From NCBI GenBank assembly GCA_023653785.1, contig JAMKCH010005321.1:29760-93759 (forward strand): DNA of 64,000 nucleotides, read 5' to 3'. A model generated the notes under the pieces. The model ran no database searches. It was not told the DNA's origin and worked only from the letters and a program-made list of their open reading frames with translations. Positions 46,306 through 58,352 of the stretch are shown here, piece by piece. How positions within the stretch are numbered: the stretch's first letter is position 1; every line of letters starts with the position of its first letter. The position numbers and the translations under genes were made by a program. The stretch is from Ophioderma brevispina. Its lineage: Eukaryota > Echinodermata > Ophiuroidea > Amphilepidida > Ophiodermatidae.

Positions 46306-49300
46306 GCTGTGGACTGCCTGCTTGTCGTCTTCTTACTAAAACTATGGTTTGTTGGCCCGTGTTTAAGCTGTGCAGCGGGGTATCTGCGTCCGAAACTGTA
46401 ATGTAATAGTGCTCTATATAACTACCCTGGTGCTTCCAAGTGCTACCAAGAAGTGCAAGGACAGAGGTCAAAATACGCACGGGATGGCAAAGGGAGTAAG
46501 CACATTTGAATATTTACTTGCAGCCGCCCTTGAGTGTCCAGTTCAGTGCTTCTAACTACCGCCCTTGAGCCAGAGTTAGTGTAACACACCTGGACGAGAG
46601 CCACAAAAGATGTGACGTCGGCTTGTGATGTAAACAGAGCAGTTAAAAATCGAGAAAATCGACGACACAGGTCAAGTTACTATGATGAACTCACGATGGA
46701 TGCCTACTTGTGGCTATGTGTTTATTCACATGTTTTACGTTTGTTTGGTCACCTAGGTGTTTGCTAATGAATATAAAAGGGACACTGCAATGTAAGAGGC
46801 GAACATTTTAAATGTTTGTGGGGGAAGGGGGTGGAAGTGGGTAAATAATAAATGGGAGTCATGTTCGAGGGCTCCCCGGAGTTGCGTATGCAATGGCGTT
46901 TTGTTAGGGGTGTTTCTTTCTTAGGCCCTATTGCTAGATTTTACGAATGTAGCTATTTTCATTATGGGAGAACGAGCTTGTGATAATTTTGATGCCAGTT
47001 CTCCCCTAATTTGTACTGGTGTGTCGGCATCGGGCTGTTGCATGCGACAGCACTAGGACTTTCATCGGTGGAATAGTGACCATTTGCCTCATATGGGTAT
47101 ACTTTTGGGTTTTTATGAATTGATAAAAGTGTAGTAATAGATATATTACTTTGGAATCGGTTTTCCAAATTTAATGGGAAACACAGAGCGTAAGCGTGGT
47201 GTTAAAAAAAAATATTATGCCTATTGTTGTCTATATGAAGCTATTAATTATTAGATATGGCCGTTTAAGTCTTGGCTAACAATTAAACGTAGCAACTGTT
47301 GCGGAATCCTGGCTATATGAGGGTTGTTACAAGGAATATTCATAACATAATCGGAATCCGCACTTTACTGGGCAGGGAATAAGACCTGTTGTTATGGGGC
47401 CTTCGTAGGGTAGGTAGTCTTGATGCGAAGACAACGGAATGAACCGCAAGCCTATATAGCATGCAGCGGTACTAGTCTCTAATAGCGCTAATTTGCTATA
47501 AGGACAATGACCGTCAGTAAAATGTAGGCATGTATATTAAAATTATCCGGTTTTGTATGATTTACATGTGTCATGTAGTAGAAATGCTATGCTGCATCAG
47601 TGAAACGATAGGACTTATATAATCAAGCCTGAATTGGGTGAATTCCCTTAGTCCCGAGCGGACCACATATTCTATTTTAACCAATGGTCAATAGAGACAT
47701 TTTGAAACAGCGTTCCGCATTTGGGAGAGGCAGGAAAAAGAAAATATGTGGCCAGATACACCTTGTTCATGAACGAAATAAGATGGCCATTTCATGTTTT
47801 GTAACATCATCTTTGCATATAGATAGTGCAAAGCAGTCGACTTTACATAGAATGATTTTCTTTGCCGTGGACTATATGTTTCAATTTTAATTTCACCGAC
47901 TGTATTCTATTCAATGCCAGAAAGTAAATGTATAGTGCACGAAAGGAATGGTGGAAAACATGAATGATGGGATACAAAGTACTGCACAAAACACACTGCA
48001 TTGGTTTATGATTTGTATCGTTACTTGGTCTCTCCCGCTTAGTATTTGCACGCTGTTTTCATCAACATGTTGCGTAAGTTACTTTTGATCGCAATATCCC
48101 CATTAGAAGCTTAAAATACACGCCAGCTACACATGAACGTCTACATTTCATTTCAATTAGCCATTAAGGATCAGACACATAAAAACACAAAAAAAAGAAC
48201 AAAGCATGATCGTTCTATAGCCTTCTTAACCATGCATTGGTACTTTATAATAATGTTATTTATTTAATGAAAATGTTAGCAGGAATAGGATCCAGAGTAA
48301 ATAATACATATTTATCGTTTGTCGCTTGTATAGGAGGCCTCCCAAAGTGAGCACACTCATGATTACAGGTGTTGTCCCACGCCCAAGGCGATTTAAACCG
48401 AGCCGCAGCTGAAAAATCGGAGGATCCGTCAGTCTAGCAAGAGATAACGCAGCGCAATTGAGGGCAGGGAAAATGTCCCGCCAAATGATAATCTAATGTA
48501 CGAGCTGTAATTGTCAGCGACTTTTATTTAACTAGACTTAAAATATGATAAAGAGAATTGGACAATAAAAACAACCTAATGAACAATAAACAATAACAGG
48601 GAATATTTTTTGTTACAAAGGACCCACCTTTCATAAAATGGTAGGACCCAAAAATAGAGATGTGCAAAGGGAAATTCCCCAACTCTGATAACCACGTGTT
48701 TCATCTCCACATGCCCGGTTCCCACATTTCTGGAAAACGGCTGGCGATTTTGTTTAGTGTGACATATCAAATAATACCTAGCCGAAATCACGCGCCCCAG
48801 GCGTTTGATTGGTATTCACATGTAAATGAGTAATTATTTGCCCAGCAATCGTTAATTAATAGTTTTAGTATGGGGTAGATAAACAAAAATGTGAAAATTT
48901 CATCACTATATGTTCAGCTCCTACAAAGAAATGGTATAACCTTAAAATTTGCAGGAATGCGAGGGGTCAGGTTGCAAGATTCATCCGCACCTGACATTTG
49001 TCTTGTTCTTTGTCAGGCGGTCGCTAGGGACATAGGGCAAGGCCAATACAAGTTGAGCGAGAGGAAGGTCAGGGTCGTACGTTCAAAAACATACATAATT
49101 AGCGTGTGCACATCCTTCAAAATTTTAATTTGGACATCTCAATGTACACATTAGTGGAAGTTGGATTCATTGAATGAATGAGTGAAGGAGACTTAATTTT
49201 GCATTGTTTTTTAGGAAAGTCACGTCGCATGTTTCATCATGGTAGTAATACGGTATGATAAGAATAACAAGTCATAATGAATGTCGAATGTAATTGGACA

Positions 49301-49629
49301 AAGATAATTTACGTGTCCCAGTTCGGTGCATGATTGACAGATTGCTGTACATTCGCCATCGGCTATAGATAGTATGTGACCCTCCCTAGGGTCCACGGTG
49401 ATGATGAAACGCTAAGCGACTGAAAAATAACATAGCCCCTCTTAAACCAATCGTGCACCCTACTAGTGTTAATTCCAGGAACCCTGTGCAATACAGTTGG
49501 TTGCGGGGTTGGTAAGCTGAAAAGGCCTCAAGTTTTTAGTTTAGCATATCTTTTAACCAGTGCGCTCTAAACCAGACGACGGCAAGCCGAGACTGGGGTA
49601 CAGTTAAATAGTATGTGACTCGCAGCAGG
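46306..49629. other. Intronic stretch, largely free of recognisable repeats
   Basis: This 3.3-kb section has fewer of the repeat signatures that fill the rest of the window. No gene or RNA recognised. A pyrimidine-rich acceptor-like site at 48997-49016 is followed by a short open stretch that I could not assign. Confidence 0.4.
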
Positions 49630-51335
49630 TCTCAAAAGATCCAATTTTTTTAATGTTTACATCAAAAACATTCGTTAAAAATAACATGAAAACTGATATA
49701 AAACAGGGCAGATTGCATTTTTAGAATGGTTGGCAACTTTGGCCTTTTGATGACCCACAAACAAGGGTCCAAAATATTTGAGAGCACGTGGCACATGAAC
49801 TCAAATTATTATGATTTTTGATCCCCGAAAATGCTAAAACTCCTTATTCTCGAGTGTGTCAGCTACCTATTGCCGTGTCTTCCTAATTTTGATCGATCTT
49901 CCTTTCCGTTAACACCGACCATTAGGCCTCTAATGTTGGATAAATTCCACCCCCCAGTTAAATGGGGACAAACCGCTGTCGGATGAACGTCCGCATAATA
50001 GCTAATTGCGAGAAGTAGCTAGACCGAGACCGTAACAGATCTAATTTAAAGACGGCCGTATGGAATGGATGGTGACCCCTTAATGACCCTATGAGGTGAC
50101 TGACCTTTTGACCCATGTAAACTTCCCAATAGTCACAAATGTTAATTAAATGTATTTTTACGTGTTAACAACTTTACAAGGGATCAATATATGGAGTTTC
50201 AAAACTCAATCCAAGCATGTCAGGGATTAACCTTTGCCGCTCTAACCGTGGACCCCGGGGTCACGCATAGGGTCAACTGTTATTTTTGTATTTACGATAT
50301 TCCGAGGATTATTCCTGTCAAATTTCAGGTCAATCGAAGGCTGTTTGTAAAATTTTTGAACCTTTGACATTGAACTTTGAACTTGGGGTCGAGATATCAT
50401 AGACCTCTTTCTACTATTTTAATGTTCACATCACTGTAGTATAACGGGCTTTATCTGCCTCTATAGGATGAGATAATCCATTGGTCTTATTTTTAACATT
50501 TTTTGGGAAAATTGCCTTGTGACCCCTTAGGACCTTTGATACAGGTATAAAAAAAAAACCCGAGGTACACACAAAAAATGCATTGTTCCAAAACAAATAA
50601 AAAAAATTCTACTAGTTGTTCTGGAGATAAAATTATGAAATATTACTTTAAAAACCGGAAATGACATTAATAAGACCTTGACCTCCCAACAAAGTACCTT
50701 GAATACACCAGGTAACATGAATGCATATGGTAAGTTAAGTCACGACTATGTTGAGTTGAGATAAAAATTTTTGAATATTGGAATTTGTGGTTTTTGACCG
50801 GAAGTGACACCTCTTAATGATTTGATCCTGAAATGTGAACAACCCAAAGACCTGCTAGTAAAAATACATGTGCTCTAATGACGTCACTCTGTTACGTAAT
50901 TTGTAAGGACAGCGAATTTTTGAAATATTTTTCACCAATTTGTGGCCTTTCAAACGGAAATGACCCTTTAATGACCTTTGACTCCTTATCCCTGCACCCT
51001 ATATGAAGCAAGCGTCAGTGGTTCTCTGAAACCAGTTTGGTTGATTATCGGCGTACTCCCTGTAGAAGAGATAATTTGACAATTAAATTACATTTGAAGC
51101 ATGTGGCCAGGTCAAGGTCAGACAGGGGTCAATGTCCGATGACAAAATTGGGCGGGTCAGCGGTCATTTGATATAAGTTTCTAGTCCAAATACGTCAAAT
51201 GAGTGACTAACTAGACGCAGTTGAAGTGTTGCAGAAGAAAGAAGAAGAAAACAAATCAAAAAAACAGAACAGACGGCTGACGGACGTCTGTTAATGCCGT
51301 CTTGATTCTCCCAAGTATACTTGATCGCAGCATTG
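49630..51335 (+). repeat. Tandem-core dispersed element (TGACC-rich)
   Basis: Monomers of about 140-155 bp, anchored by gaagtgacac/gaaatgacc + cttaatgacc at roughly 50518, 50657, 50801 and 50957, with earlier diverged units from about 49.75 kb. Many carry tgacctttgacc-type strings, the complement of GGTCAAAGGTCA. The 3' end is distinctive: gacggctgacggacgtctg and gccgtcttgattctcccaag, containing a short gacggc/gccgtc hairpin. No protein. Confidence 0.65.
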
Positions 51336-51689
51336 GCTACAGTGTGGAGGTATTTACCATGTTTGCAGGTGGTAAATATAACCTTGACACATTTAAATAT
51401 TAGCTGAGAAATACGCCGAAAGATACTAGTACAAATTTACCAAAAATCGCGGACACAAAGTGGGGGGTTAAGAGCACCGTGTGACAAAACTCTCTACTAC
51501 GAAATGGGAGGGGTGGGTAATTTAGACATGATTTGCAAGTCGACAAAGGTTCGGGGAATATAAAGTGGGGGCGCTAAAATAGGTCGAAAACGGTTAATTA
51601 ACTATTTTCTACCCAAGTCGGCCTAAAATCGTAATATAGTAAATTCGTGCAAAATTTATTCACTGTCTAATCGGTATCATACGCGGTTT

Positions 51690-52100
51690 AGAGGGGGCAC
51701 CCCGGCGCGCGCCCCCCTATTTTTTTGAAACCAAAGGGCGCCGGGCGCCTTGTAGATGTAGAAAAGATGCCTTTTGCCGCACAGGGCGACGGGCGCCCTG
51801 TATATCTAAGAAAATGACCTTGTGTGGGCGCCCTTGGCGACACAATTTGTAAAATTTTCCCTCTCGCTCCGCTCGACGGGTTAGACACGATTTCTTTTGC
51901 ACTCGGTTGAAAATTCTGAAGAGCAGTGGGGTAAATCGCGAGGTTTGTGCTTGAACAATTTTGGCGTCGGCCCTCCCCCCCCCCCCCCCCCCCCACGCCT
52001 CTTCAGAATTTCAACCGAGGGAAAAAAAATTGGGGTCTTACCCGGCGAGCGAAGCGAGGCGGAAATTTTAAAAGCGAATAGTGACGGGCGCCCCCCCTAT
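51690..52100. repeat. Foldback element with poly-C loop
   Basis: The left arm (about 51820-51925) and right arm (about 51999-52096) are inverted repeats: cggttgaaaattctgaagag pairs with ctcttcagaatttcaaccg, tctcgctccgctcgacggg with cccggcgagcgaagcgag, and ggcgccc with gggcgcc farther out. The 73-bp loop contains a 20-base C run at 51975-51994. Left of the arms are two further ggcgccgggcgcc-type units. The segment is GC-rich against an AT-rich background. Probably a MITE. Confidence 0.75.
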
Positions 52101-52812
52101 TGAGAAGTCCTGGATCGCACTGGGTATAAAGAAAATCGGTATTTTGAGCATTGTTTATTCAATCGTCTCATCTACGTCTAATGTTATTCCCTGTGTGAAC
52201 GGGCACTGTTGAGTGTGTAGAGATCAGTGCCGCAAGGGTAACCATTTCGTTCCCACAGCTCGCCCAGACGGTTTATCCATGTTTATTTCGAGATGCAAAA
52301 TGATCCCATTTCATTAATATCCTTATCGTCAATGTTCAGCTTTTTGTTGATTAGAATTATCCAAAAAACACAGGACTCCCAATACGACGATCTGAATGGT
52401 CCGACTAGAAAACAACACAGAATGGAATGCTTTGGCTCATGGTGATCCACAACATTGTCACACCGACAAGGTGTCGGAGCGGAGCCAACAGATCGAGTAC
52501 AAGCACGGTATTGTACGATGTTTTAGCGACAGAGTATCGCGCCAAAACAGATGGGATTCCCCCGGGGGTTGCCCATTTAGCCGACGACCCAAGTAAACAT
52601 GAGTTAGGGAATCACTACTGGGGGCCCGGATTGGGGGCCACGATAACTTCTTTGCACCTGTCTGTTGTTATGGATTGTTGATGTCATAAAAAAAATGGCA
52701 GTCAGGGTCAATAAATGCATCATAATTAATATTCTTAATAATAATCCTCCGATTGTTCCATATATAAACAAAAATTAATTAAACACAGTTGATTAATGAG
52801 GGTTACTTTTTT
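52101..52812. other. Intronic stretch
   Basis: No recognised feature. The ggggcccggattgggggcc segment near 52621 is locally GC-rich. Confidence 0.35.
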
Positions 52813-53179
52813 TTAAAGTCTGGACTCAGAGATTTTCGAAAATATATTTTGTTTGTTTGATAATGGAATAGTACTAGAACAGAGCAATAGGAACCTAAAA
52901 TGCACATTCCGAAATTTGAGGTGAACGGATTTTTTCGTTTTGATGCAGTAAACATTTATGTGTAGTATACGTCCCATAAGATACTGTTGTTATAACCAAA
53001 AATTTCCGGATCCGGAGAATTTTATAACAAAGTGTGATTTTCTATATGAAGAATTCGATTTTTACGCTTAGCATTCACAGCACAGTGATTAGTATATGGA
53101 CAAGCATTAGGTACATGGCAAAAAACACGTTTTTGGAAGTGAGGACGCCCTCCTCAGGAAATCTTGAGTCGGCCTTTAA
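52813..53179 (+). mobile_element. TTAA-flanked MITE, second family
   Basis: The left end TTAA then agtctggactcagagatttt and the right end aaatcttgagtcggcct then TTAA are inverted repeats. TTAA at 52813-52816 and 53176-53179 fits a piggyBac-type target duplication. Interior blocks gttttgatgcagtaa and atttatgtgtagtata recur at 59.94 kb, and cgatttttacgcttagc recurs in diverged form at 62.37 kb. Non-coding. Confidence 0.75.
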
Positions 53180-53329
53180 GTTTTAACAACCACGTAAGTT
53201 TTATGTTTAATCTAACCACTAGAAGAGCAGGGGAGATTGGCAGTGTATCTGTCTGGCATGGGCGCAGATCATACAATCGAAAACTAAGTGGGTAGATGTA
53301 GCTTAAGCCGGGCTAGATCAACTTCGATG
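53180..53329. other. Spacer before the satellite-like array
   Basis: Short spacer with no recognised feature. Confidence 0.35.
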
Positions 53330-55575
53330 GTTAGGGACAAAGGTCATCGGGGATGCATTCAAGGTCAAAGAATTTCAAATGGGGAAACTGGTGTTTCAGG
53401 AGGACCGGGGTTAGACGTTCCAAAACTGGGTAGGTGGGTGGATGCCTCTTGATCGTCCGAAGACCAAATTTGTATTGGTCTGGATCAAAGGTCATCAGGA
53501 GCCATTCAAGTCAAAGGGAAGGTCAAATGGGGTAACACATGGTGTATGGACATGAAACTTGGAGGTGGGGTTGATTGTTGATGTCGAAAATTTTAAAGGG
53601 CACAAACAAGGTCAGTAGGGGTCATTCCAGGTCAAAGGCGTAACGTTGGTGTATCGGGACCGAGAGTCAACACGTTCCTGAAAAACACCCACCCACCGAT
53701 TTGTATTGTTTGTGGATCCAAGGTCATCAGAGGTCAAAGGAGGTCAAATGAGGTGGTAAACATTGGGTGTAGGACATCGAAATTTGGAGGGTGGGTTCCA
53801 ATTGTTTGATTGCCAAAAAATGCCGCCATTAAAGGGTCATGGACAAAAATTAATTCTATATATTAAGACCGTGGTCGGTCATTGTCGTGGTCTGATACTG
53901 AGTCTTTTTCTCGGAGAACGAGGGTCACATGGTCCTGAAAAATTGGTGGGTGGGAGAAGAATGGGTGCCCTTGACCAAACGAAGACCGAGTTTGTATTGG
54001 TAGTGGTGGATCTACAAAGGTCATTTATGTTTGACGGTTTCTCAAACAAAGGTCAATGGACCGCCTCTATTTTTCTCGAGACTGAGGTTGAAATTGGTGG
54101 GTGGGGTGGTTTTTGTTGGGTGCCCCTTGACCATACGAATACTGAGATTTGTATTGGTAGTGGATCAAAACTTGGAAGAGAAAAATTGGAGGGTGGGGTC
54201 GGTTTTTTGATTTTTTTGCCCAAAATTTGTGAAGGTCGGACAAGCGTCATTATGGGGTTTCCATTCCAGGTCAAATAAATGAGGTTTTTAACACGTTTGT
54301 TTTCGTGAGACCAAGGGTTTGAAAGTTCCTTGCAACATTAAGTGTGAAGCTAGAGTTGGGTGGGGTTTTTTTTGAAACTTGAAAGGTCCGAGGTTGTTTT
54401 GGTAGTGGATCAAAGGTCCCACCATCAGGGGGTGGTAATTCGAGGTCAAAGAAGGTAAAATGGGGCATTTCATTGGTGTTGTATTGACATGAACCTTGGG
54501 AGGGATGGGAGATAGGGTCGGTTTTTGAGTGCCGAAAAATTTTTAAGTCAGGACAAGGTCATTAGGGGGGGTTCATTCAAGGTTAAATGAGGTTAGTTAT
54601 TTAACGTTTGTTTCTCGGAGACGCGGGTTCGAACGTCCTGAAACTTGGTGGTTGGGTGCTCCTGCCCGACGTAAATGACCGAGGTCTGGATTGGTTAGGG
54701 GATCAAAGTTTCATCGGGGGCAAAATGAGGTCAACTGGATTAAATTAATAACTGTGTATGGACTTGCAATTGGAGGGTGGGGGGGTCGATTTTTGACGCC
54801 AAAATCTTAAAGGGCCACACACATGGTCATAGGGGGCATCAAGGTCAAAAGGAGATCTCACAAGGGTAAAACTTTGGTTTTTGTATCAGAGAAAACTTGG
54901 TGGGCAGGGTCGATTGTGGATGCCAAAGATTGGTTTTAAAGGGCACGACAATGGGTCTATTTTCAGGGGTCATTCAAGGTCAAATGGGGTTAAACATTGA
55001 TTGTATGGGACTTGAAAACTTGGAAGGTGGGGTCGATTGTTTTGTGCCAAAAGTGTAAGGTCACAAGAAGGTACCAGGGGTAATTCAGGTCAAATGGGTA
55101 AACAGTGGTGTATGAGACATGGAAAAAGGACAAACCTTGGTGGGAGGGGTTACGGGATGTTGTGTGAAGGGGCGTTGTTGGTGGTTAATGGGGAGGAAGG
55201 GTTTTGGTTAGGGGTTTGGTTGGTGGTTAAGGGGTTGGTTGGTTGGCGTGGTTGGTTCTAGGGGTTTTGGTTGGTTGGTTGGTGCGTTGGTTGGTCTGGG
55301 GTTGGTTTGGTTGGGTTGTTGGTTGGTGGGTGGTTGGTGGAGTTTTTGGGGGGTTGTTGGGTTGGTTGGGTTGGTTTTGGGGTTGGGTTGGGTTGTTGAT
55401 GCGAAAATTGTTTAAAGGTCTATCGAAATTATTCAAGGTCATAAGGAGGTCAATGGGGGATAATCTTTGTGTGCCCCCCCATGGACATGAAATTGGGAGG
55501 GTTGGGGCGATTGGTGATTGCCGAAAATTTTAAAAGGCCCAACAAAGAGTCTTTAGGGGTCATTCAGGGCGAAGG
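53330..55575 (+). repeat. Satellite-like array of two alternating units
   Basis: Type A units (catgaaacttggaggtgggg...gtcgattgttgatgccaaaa...ttaaagggcac) lie near 53546, 53770, 54165, 54481, 54759, 54887, 55004 and 55480. Type B units (ggagacgagggt...cctgaaacttggtgggtg...gaccgagtttgtattggtagtggatc) lie near 53400, 53660, 53912, 54074, 54310 and 54612. Both contain aaggtcat and attcaaggtcaaa. Their alternation in the first 1.3 kb suggests an A-B dimer that later collapsed to A only. Interrupted by a TTGG-rich stretch at 55.18-55.40 kb. Non-coding. Confidence 0.75.
55180..55400. repeat. ggttggtt-type simple repeat
   Basis: About 220 bp of ttgg/gggtt repeats within the A-unit array. Open frames here (Trp/Val/Gly on one strand, Asn/Pro/Thr on the other) are artefacts. 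Confidence 0.9.
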
Positions 55576-56411
55576 AACCACAAAACACTCAAAGGGAATG
55601 ACTCCACAATAAATGACTTACAACTCTGGCATCCCTATCAAACATCCCAAATTGAGGGTACTGCATCATTGATCCTCTGGTTTCAATTCATGTAATCTAT
55701 GTACAAGTTTATTAAGCTTTACCTGGAGAGGGCAGCACGTCGTAGTGTTGAAAAAACCCAATGTTGAGCCTGGCAGATTTGAACGGTGCCTTCGTTATTA
55801 CCTAGCATGTTGCTCTTGCCAACTAAAGCTATCAAGCCAGGGTGGTAGAGGAACGATTAGCATTTTATCTAAAGGGTTAGTCCGAAAAGATGTCCTTGCT
55901 TCCTAGCGGATAGCATCAAAATGGGCTAATTTACTACGATTTATATTTGTTTTGGAAATCCAACCACAAAAAAAAATCATTTTTGATTTTTTAAGGACAT
56001 AGTAGTACACATAAGATGTTTTGGCCATATTTCTTGAGGTTCAGCAACCTCTTGTGTATGACATTTGACATGTGACAATTTGAAGAAGTATACATCAGCC
56101 TCCTGAAATTAACCTCTGTTTTCTGGTACCGTATGTGTGTTGTCTTAGTTCAAACTACAACAATAAGTTTTTTACATTTAAACATTTGGATCTGTGAGTA
56201 ATTCAGTGGAAAATGGAAAAGTGCAGAGGGCAGATAGGTTGCACAAGTGTCATATATAGGCTATTAATTGAGGAAATCACGTCCTATGGGATATTAGTGA
56301 GGAAATGGGTAGCTTCAATCTTTAAGGAACAACACTTTTTTTGACTCTGATTGAAAACATGTTGTTTGTGTTGTAGGCGGAGAAACAGAACGGCTCAGGT
56401 GTTTACTGTGG
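55576..56411. other. Intronic stretch
   Basis: gcatcattgatcctctggtttcaat at 55659 resembles a block at 62.34 kb of the second TTAA family. Nothing else recognised. Confidence 0.4.
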
Positions 56412-56488
56412 GAGTGTGTGTGTGTGTTTGTGTGTCCTGTGTGTGTGTGTGTGTCCGTGCTGTCTGTGTCTGTCTGTCTGTGTGTTCT
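56412..56488. repeat. TG/TCTG microsatellite
   Basis: Interrupted tgtgtg and tctgtctg units. A related cluster lies near 56815-56880. Confidence 0.85.
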
Positions 56489-57699
56489 AAAGAGGTACAA
56501 TTGTGGGAGTACAATAGGTACAAAGCACATTGTGGGCGTTTTTGTCATTATGGGCGTACGCCACACTGAATCTCTGCCAATTGCTGTTTTTTGGCCTGTA
56601 TGGGGGGGGGGTGGTATAGGTCTAAGCTATGGGTGCCCAAGCGTGACACATGGATTTTGGTATTTGCTGGAGGGTGAAAACTCCCCCAAAATAATCCACA
56701 TGTATGAAATACCTACAATACCCCCCACAATGCATGTAGTACCGGATTTATACACAAAACCACACAACTTTGTGGGTATTCCCACATGTACCCGTGTCGG
56801 GATGTGTGTCGATTGCTGTGTGCTGTGTCTGTCTGTGGTGTCCTGTATCTATCTTTCTGTCTCGTCTCTGTATGGCAGTATCGGTGTGTGGTAAAATATT
56901 TACCCGAAATATTGGTCAGCCAGGTGGAAGCCTGTGTATGAAGACTCAGTGAAAGTTGGGCGGGGGGGGGGGGGGGTAGTCAACCTAAACATTTCTGTTA
57001 AAGCTGAAATGACCCCTTTTAAAATTTGAAGGGCTTTATGTCATAAATATTACCAATTTCTTGAATTAAGAACTGATCAATATTTACAAAGAAGGAGTGG
57101 GACATTTTGTTTTTTCACTTTTTTTTTAGGACCCCTTCATGTTGCCATATTCTCTGATCATCTCTTGCAATAGTTAATGAAGGGGTGGGCATTTTGTTTT
57201 TTATCACTGTTTTGAGATCCCTTCAGGTTGCATATTCTCTGGTTGATCTTGTTTTCTGCCCAACAACTTTAGGTTCCCCGCTTTCCTGGAAAAAATGCAC
57301 CCCTCCATTTTATCTTGGAAAAGATTTCCCTAAAAAGATTTTTCCCATTTCCCCTACCATAACAGTGAGCTTGAAATTAACTAAAACATGATTGAACTTA
57401 CAGCCATGGAATCAAATCATGGACAGGACATACTGCTATTTCTTTGGAGAAGGGAACTTGATTTGGATGAAGTTAGAGAAATTGTGGTAAAAAACCATAA
57501 CCAAATCAGGATATATCACATTTCACCAATTTAGATGAGATAAAGTTCACGCATGTATCACATGTTTGTTAGAAATATGTGAATGGGTTCTGAAGCATCC
57601 TTCCACTGTTTTAGTGGTGAATTCCCCAAACCTCATGAATACTTTCTTGAAATGTATGAAATCTTGGTTTGTGCATTACAAAAACAGATATACTTAGAT
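56489..57699. other. Intronic stretch
   Basis: Contains a 15-base G run at 56962-56976 and a direct repeat of about 75 bp, with cttcatgttgccatattctctgatcatctcttg (57127) echoed at 57212 (cttcaggttgcatattctctggttgatcttg). No gene recognised. Confidence 0.4.
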
Positions 57700-58075
57700 T
57701 TAAAGACACTATCAGTGATTCATCTGGAAGAGTGAAAATATTTGAAATTTGCAGGAATACCTTAAAAGTGAAGGATAAGTCTGTAGAATTATTATAAGTT
57801 ACTTTTTCTAACTGAAGAATTGACAGAAAAGGAAGAAAACGGCAGTGTTCAAGATATGACTCTCCATTCAGTTATGTGTTGTAGTAAGTGTCCGTACGGA
57901 CAGTAATGACTAATATATCCGATTTTGTCCTTTTTAGGTTGCTTCTGGCCTTATCATTTGCAGGATATGTTGGGGTACCTGTACTTGTTACAGACATGCA
58001 AAATTCTGATTTCTGATGATTTTTTAAAATTTTTTGATTTAGCAAATCACAGCAAATCACTGATAGTGCCTTTAA
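57700..58075 (+). mobile_element. TTAA-flanked MITE, complete copy
   Basis: The left end agacactatcagtgatt (57704) and right end aatcactgatagtgcct (to 58071) are 17-bp inverted repeats with one mismatch, flanked by TTAA at 57700-57703 and 58072-58075. Interior non-coding landmarks (gaattgacagaaaaggaag, gtccgtacggacagtaatgac, gcaggatatgttgggg) recur at 21.25, 37.24 and 59.1 kb. Size and TTAA suggest piggyBac-type mobilisation, by inference. Confidence 0.85.
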
Positions 58076-58257
58076 TCATGCTCTGTTCATTTCTTCTTTT
58101 TTTCATCATGTAGGGCCTAGAGTTTGAGGGCATTTTGAACTTATCATTTGATTTATTTTCAAGAAACTGAAAATTGTGAATTCTACAGCTTAATCTACCA
58201 AAAAATCTTCTATTATAAATCAATACTTGATGCATCTCAAAATACTGACAAAGAGCA
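58076..58257. other. Spacer
   Basis: No recognised feature. Confidence 0.35.
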
Positions 58258-58352
58258 ATTAAAGGCACTATGAGTGATTTGCAAAATCAGAAAATAAAAA
58301 AGAAATATCAAAAATCAGATTCTAACATACCCTGCAAGTGTTAAGATCAAAA
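58258..58352 (-). mobile_element. TTAA MITE, solo end in inverted orientation
   Basis: attaaaggcactatgagtgatttgc, then caaaaatcagattctaacataccctgcaag, is the reverse complement of the right end of the 57.70-58.08 kb element. The remainder is missing. Confidence 0.7.

Noticed and set aside
48997..49130. Acceptor-like site followed by a stretch reading GDIG-like and Q, resembling the end of the tolloid catalytic domain (GDIAQ...KLY)
   Set aside because: Only five or six residues match and the preceding residues do not fit. Order along the gene is permissible, but the evidence is too thin to call an exon.
53763..54278. 171-residue plus-strand open frame
   Set aside because: Falls entirely in the A/B tandem array; repeated motifs, no protein family.
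55037..55533. Open frames rich in Trp-Val-Gly and Asn-Pro-Thr
   Set aside because: Produced by ttgg simple repeats inside the satellite-like array.
56360..56410. ttgtgttgtag acceptor-like site followed by a VGGR/VGRR-like reading
   Set aside because: Exon C at 43719 already supplies this part of the protein, and this site runs straight into a TG microsatellite.
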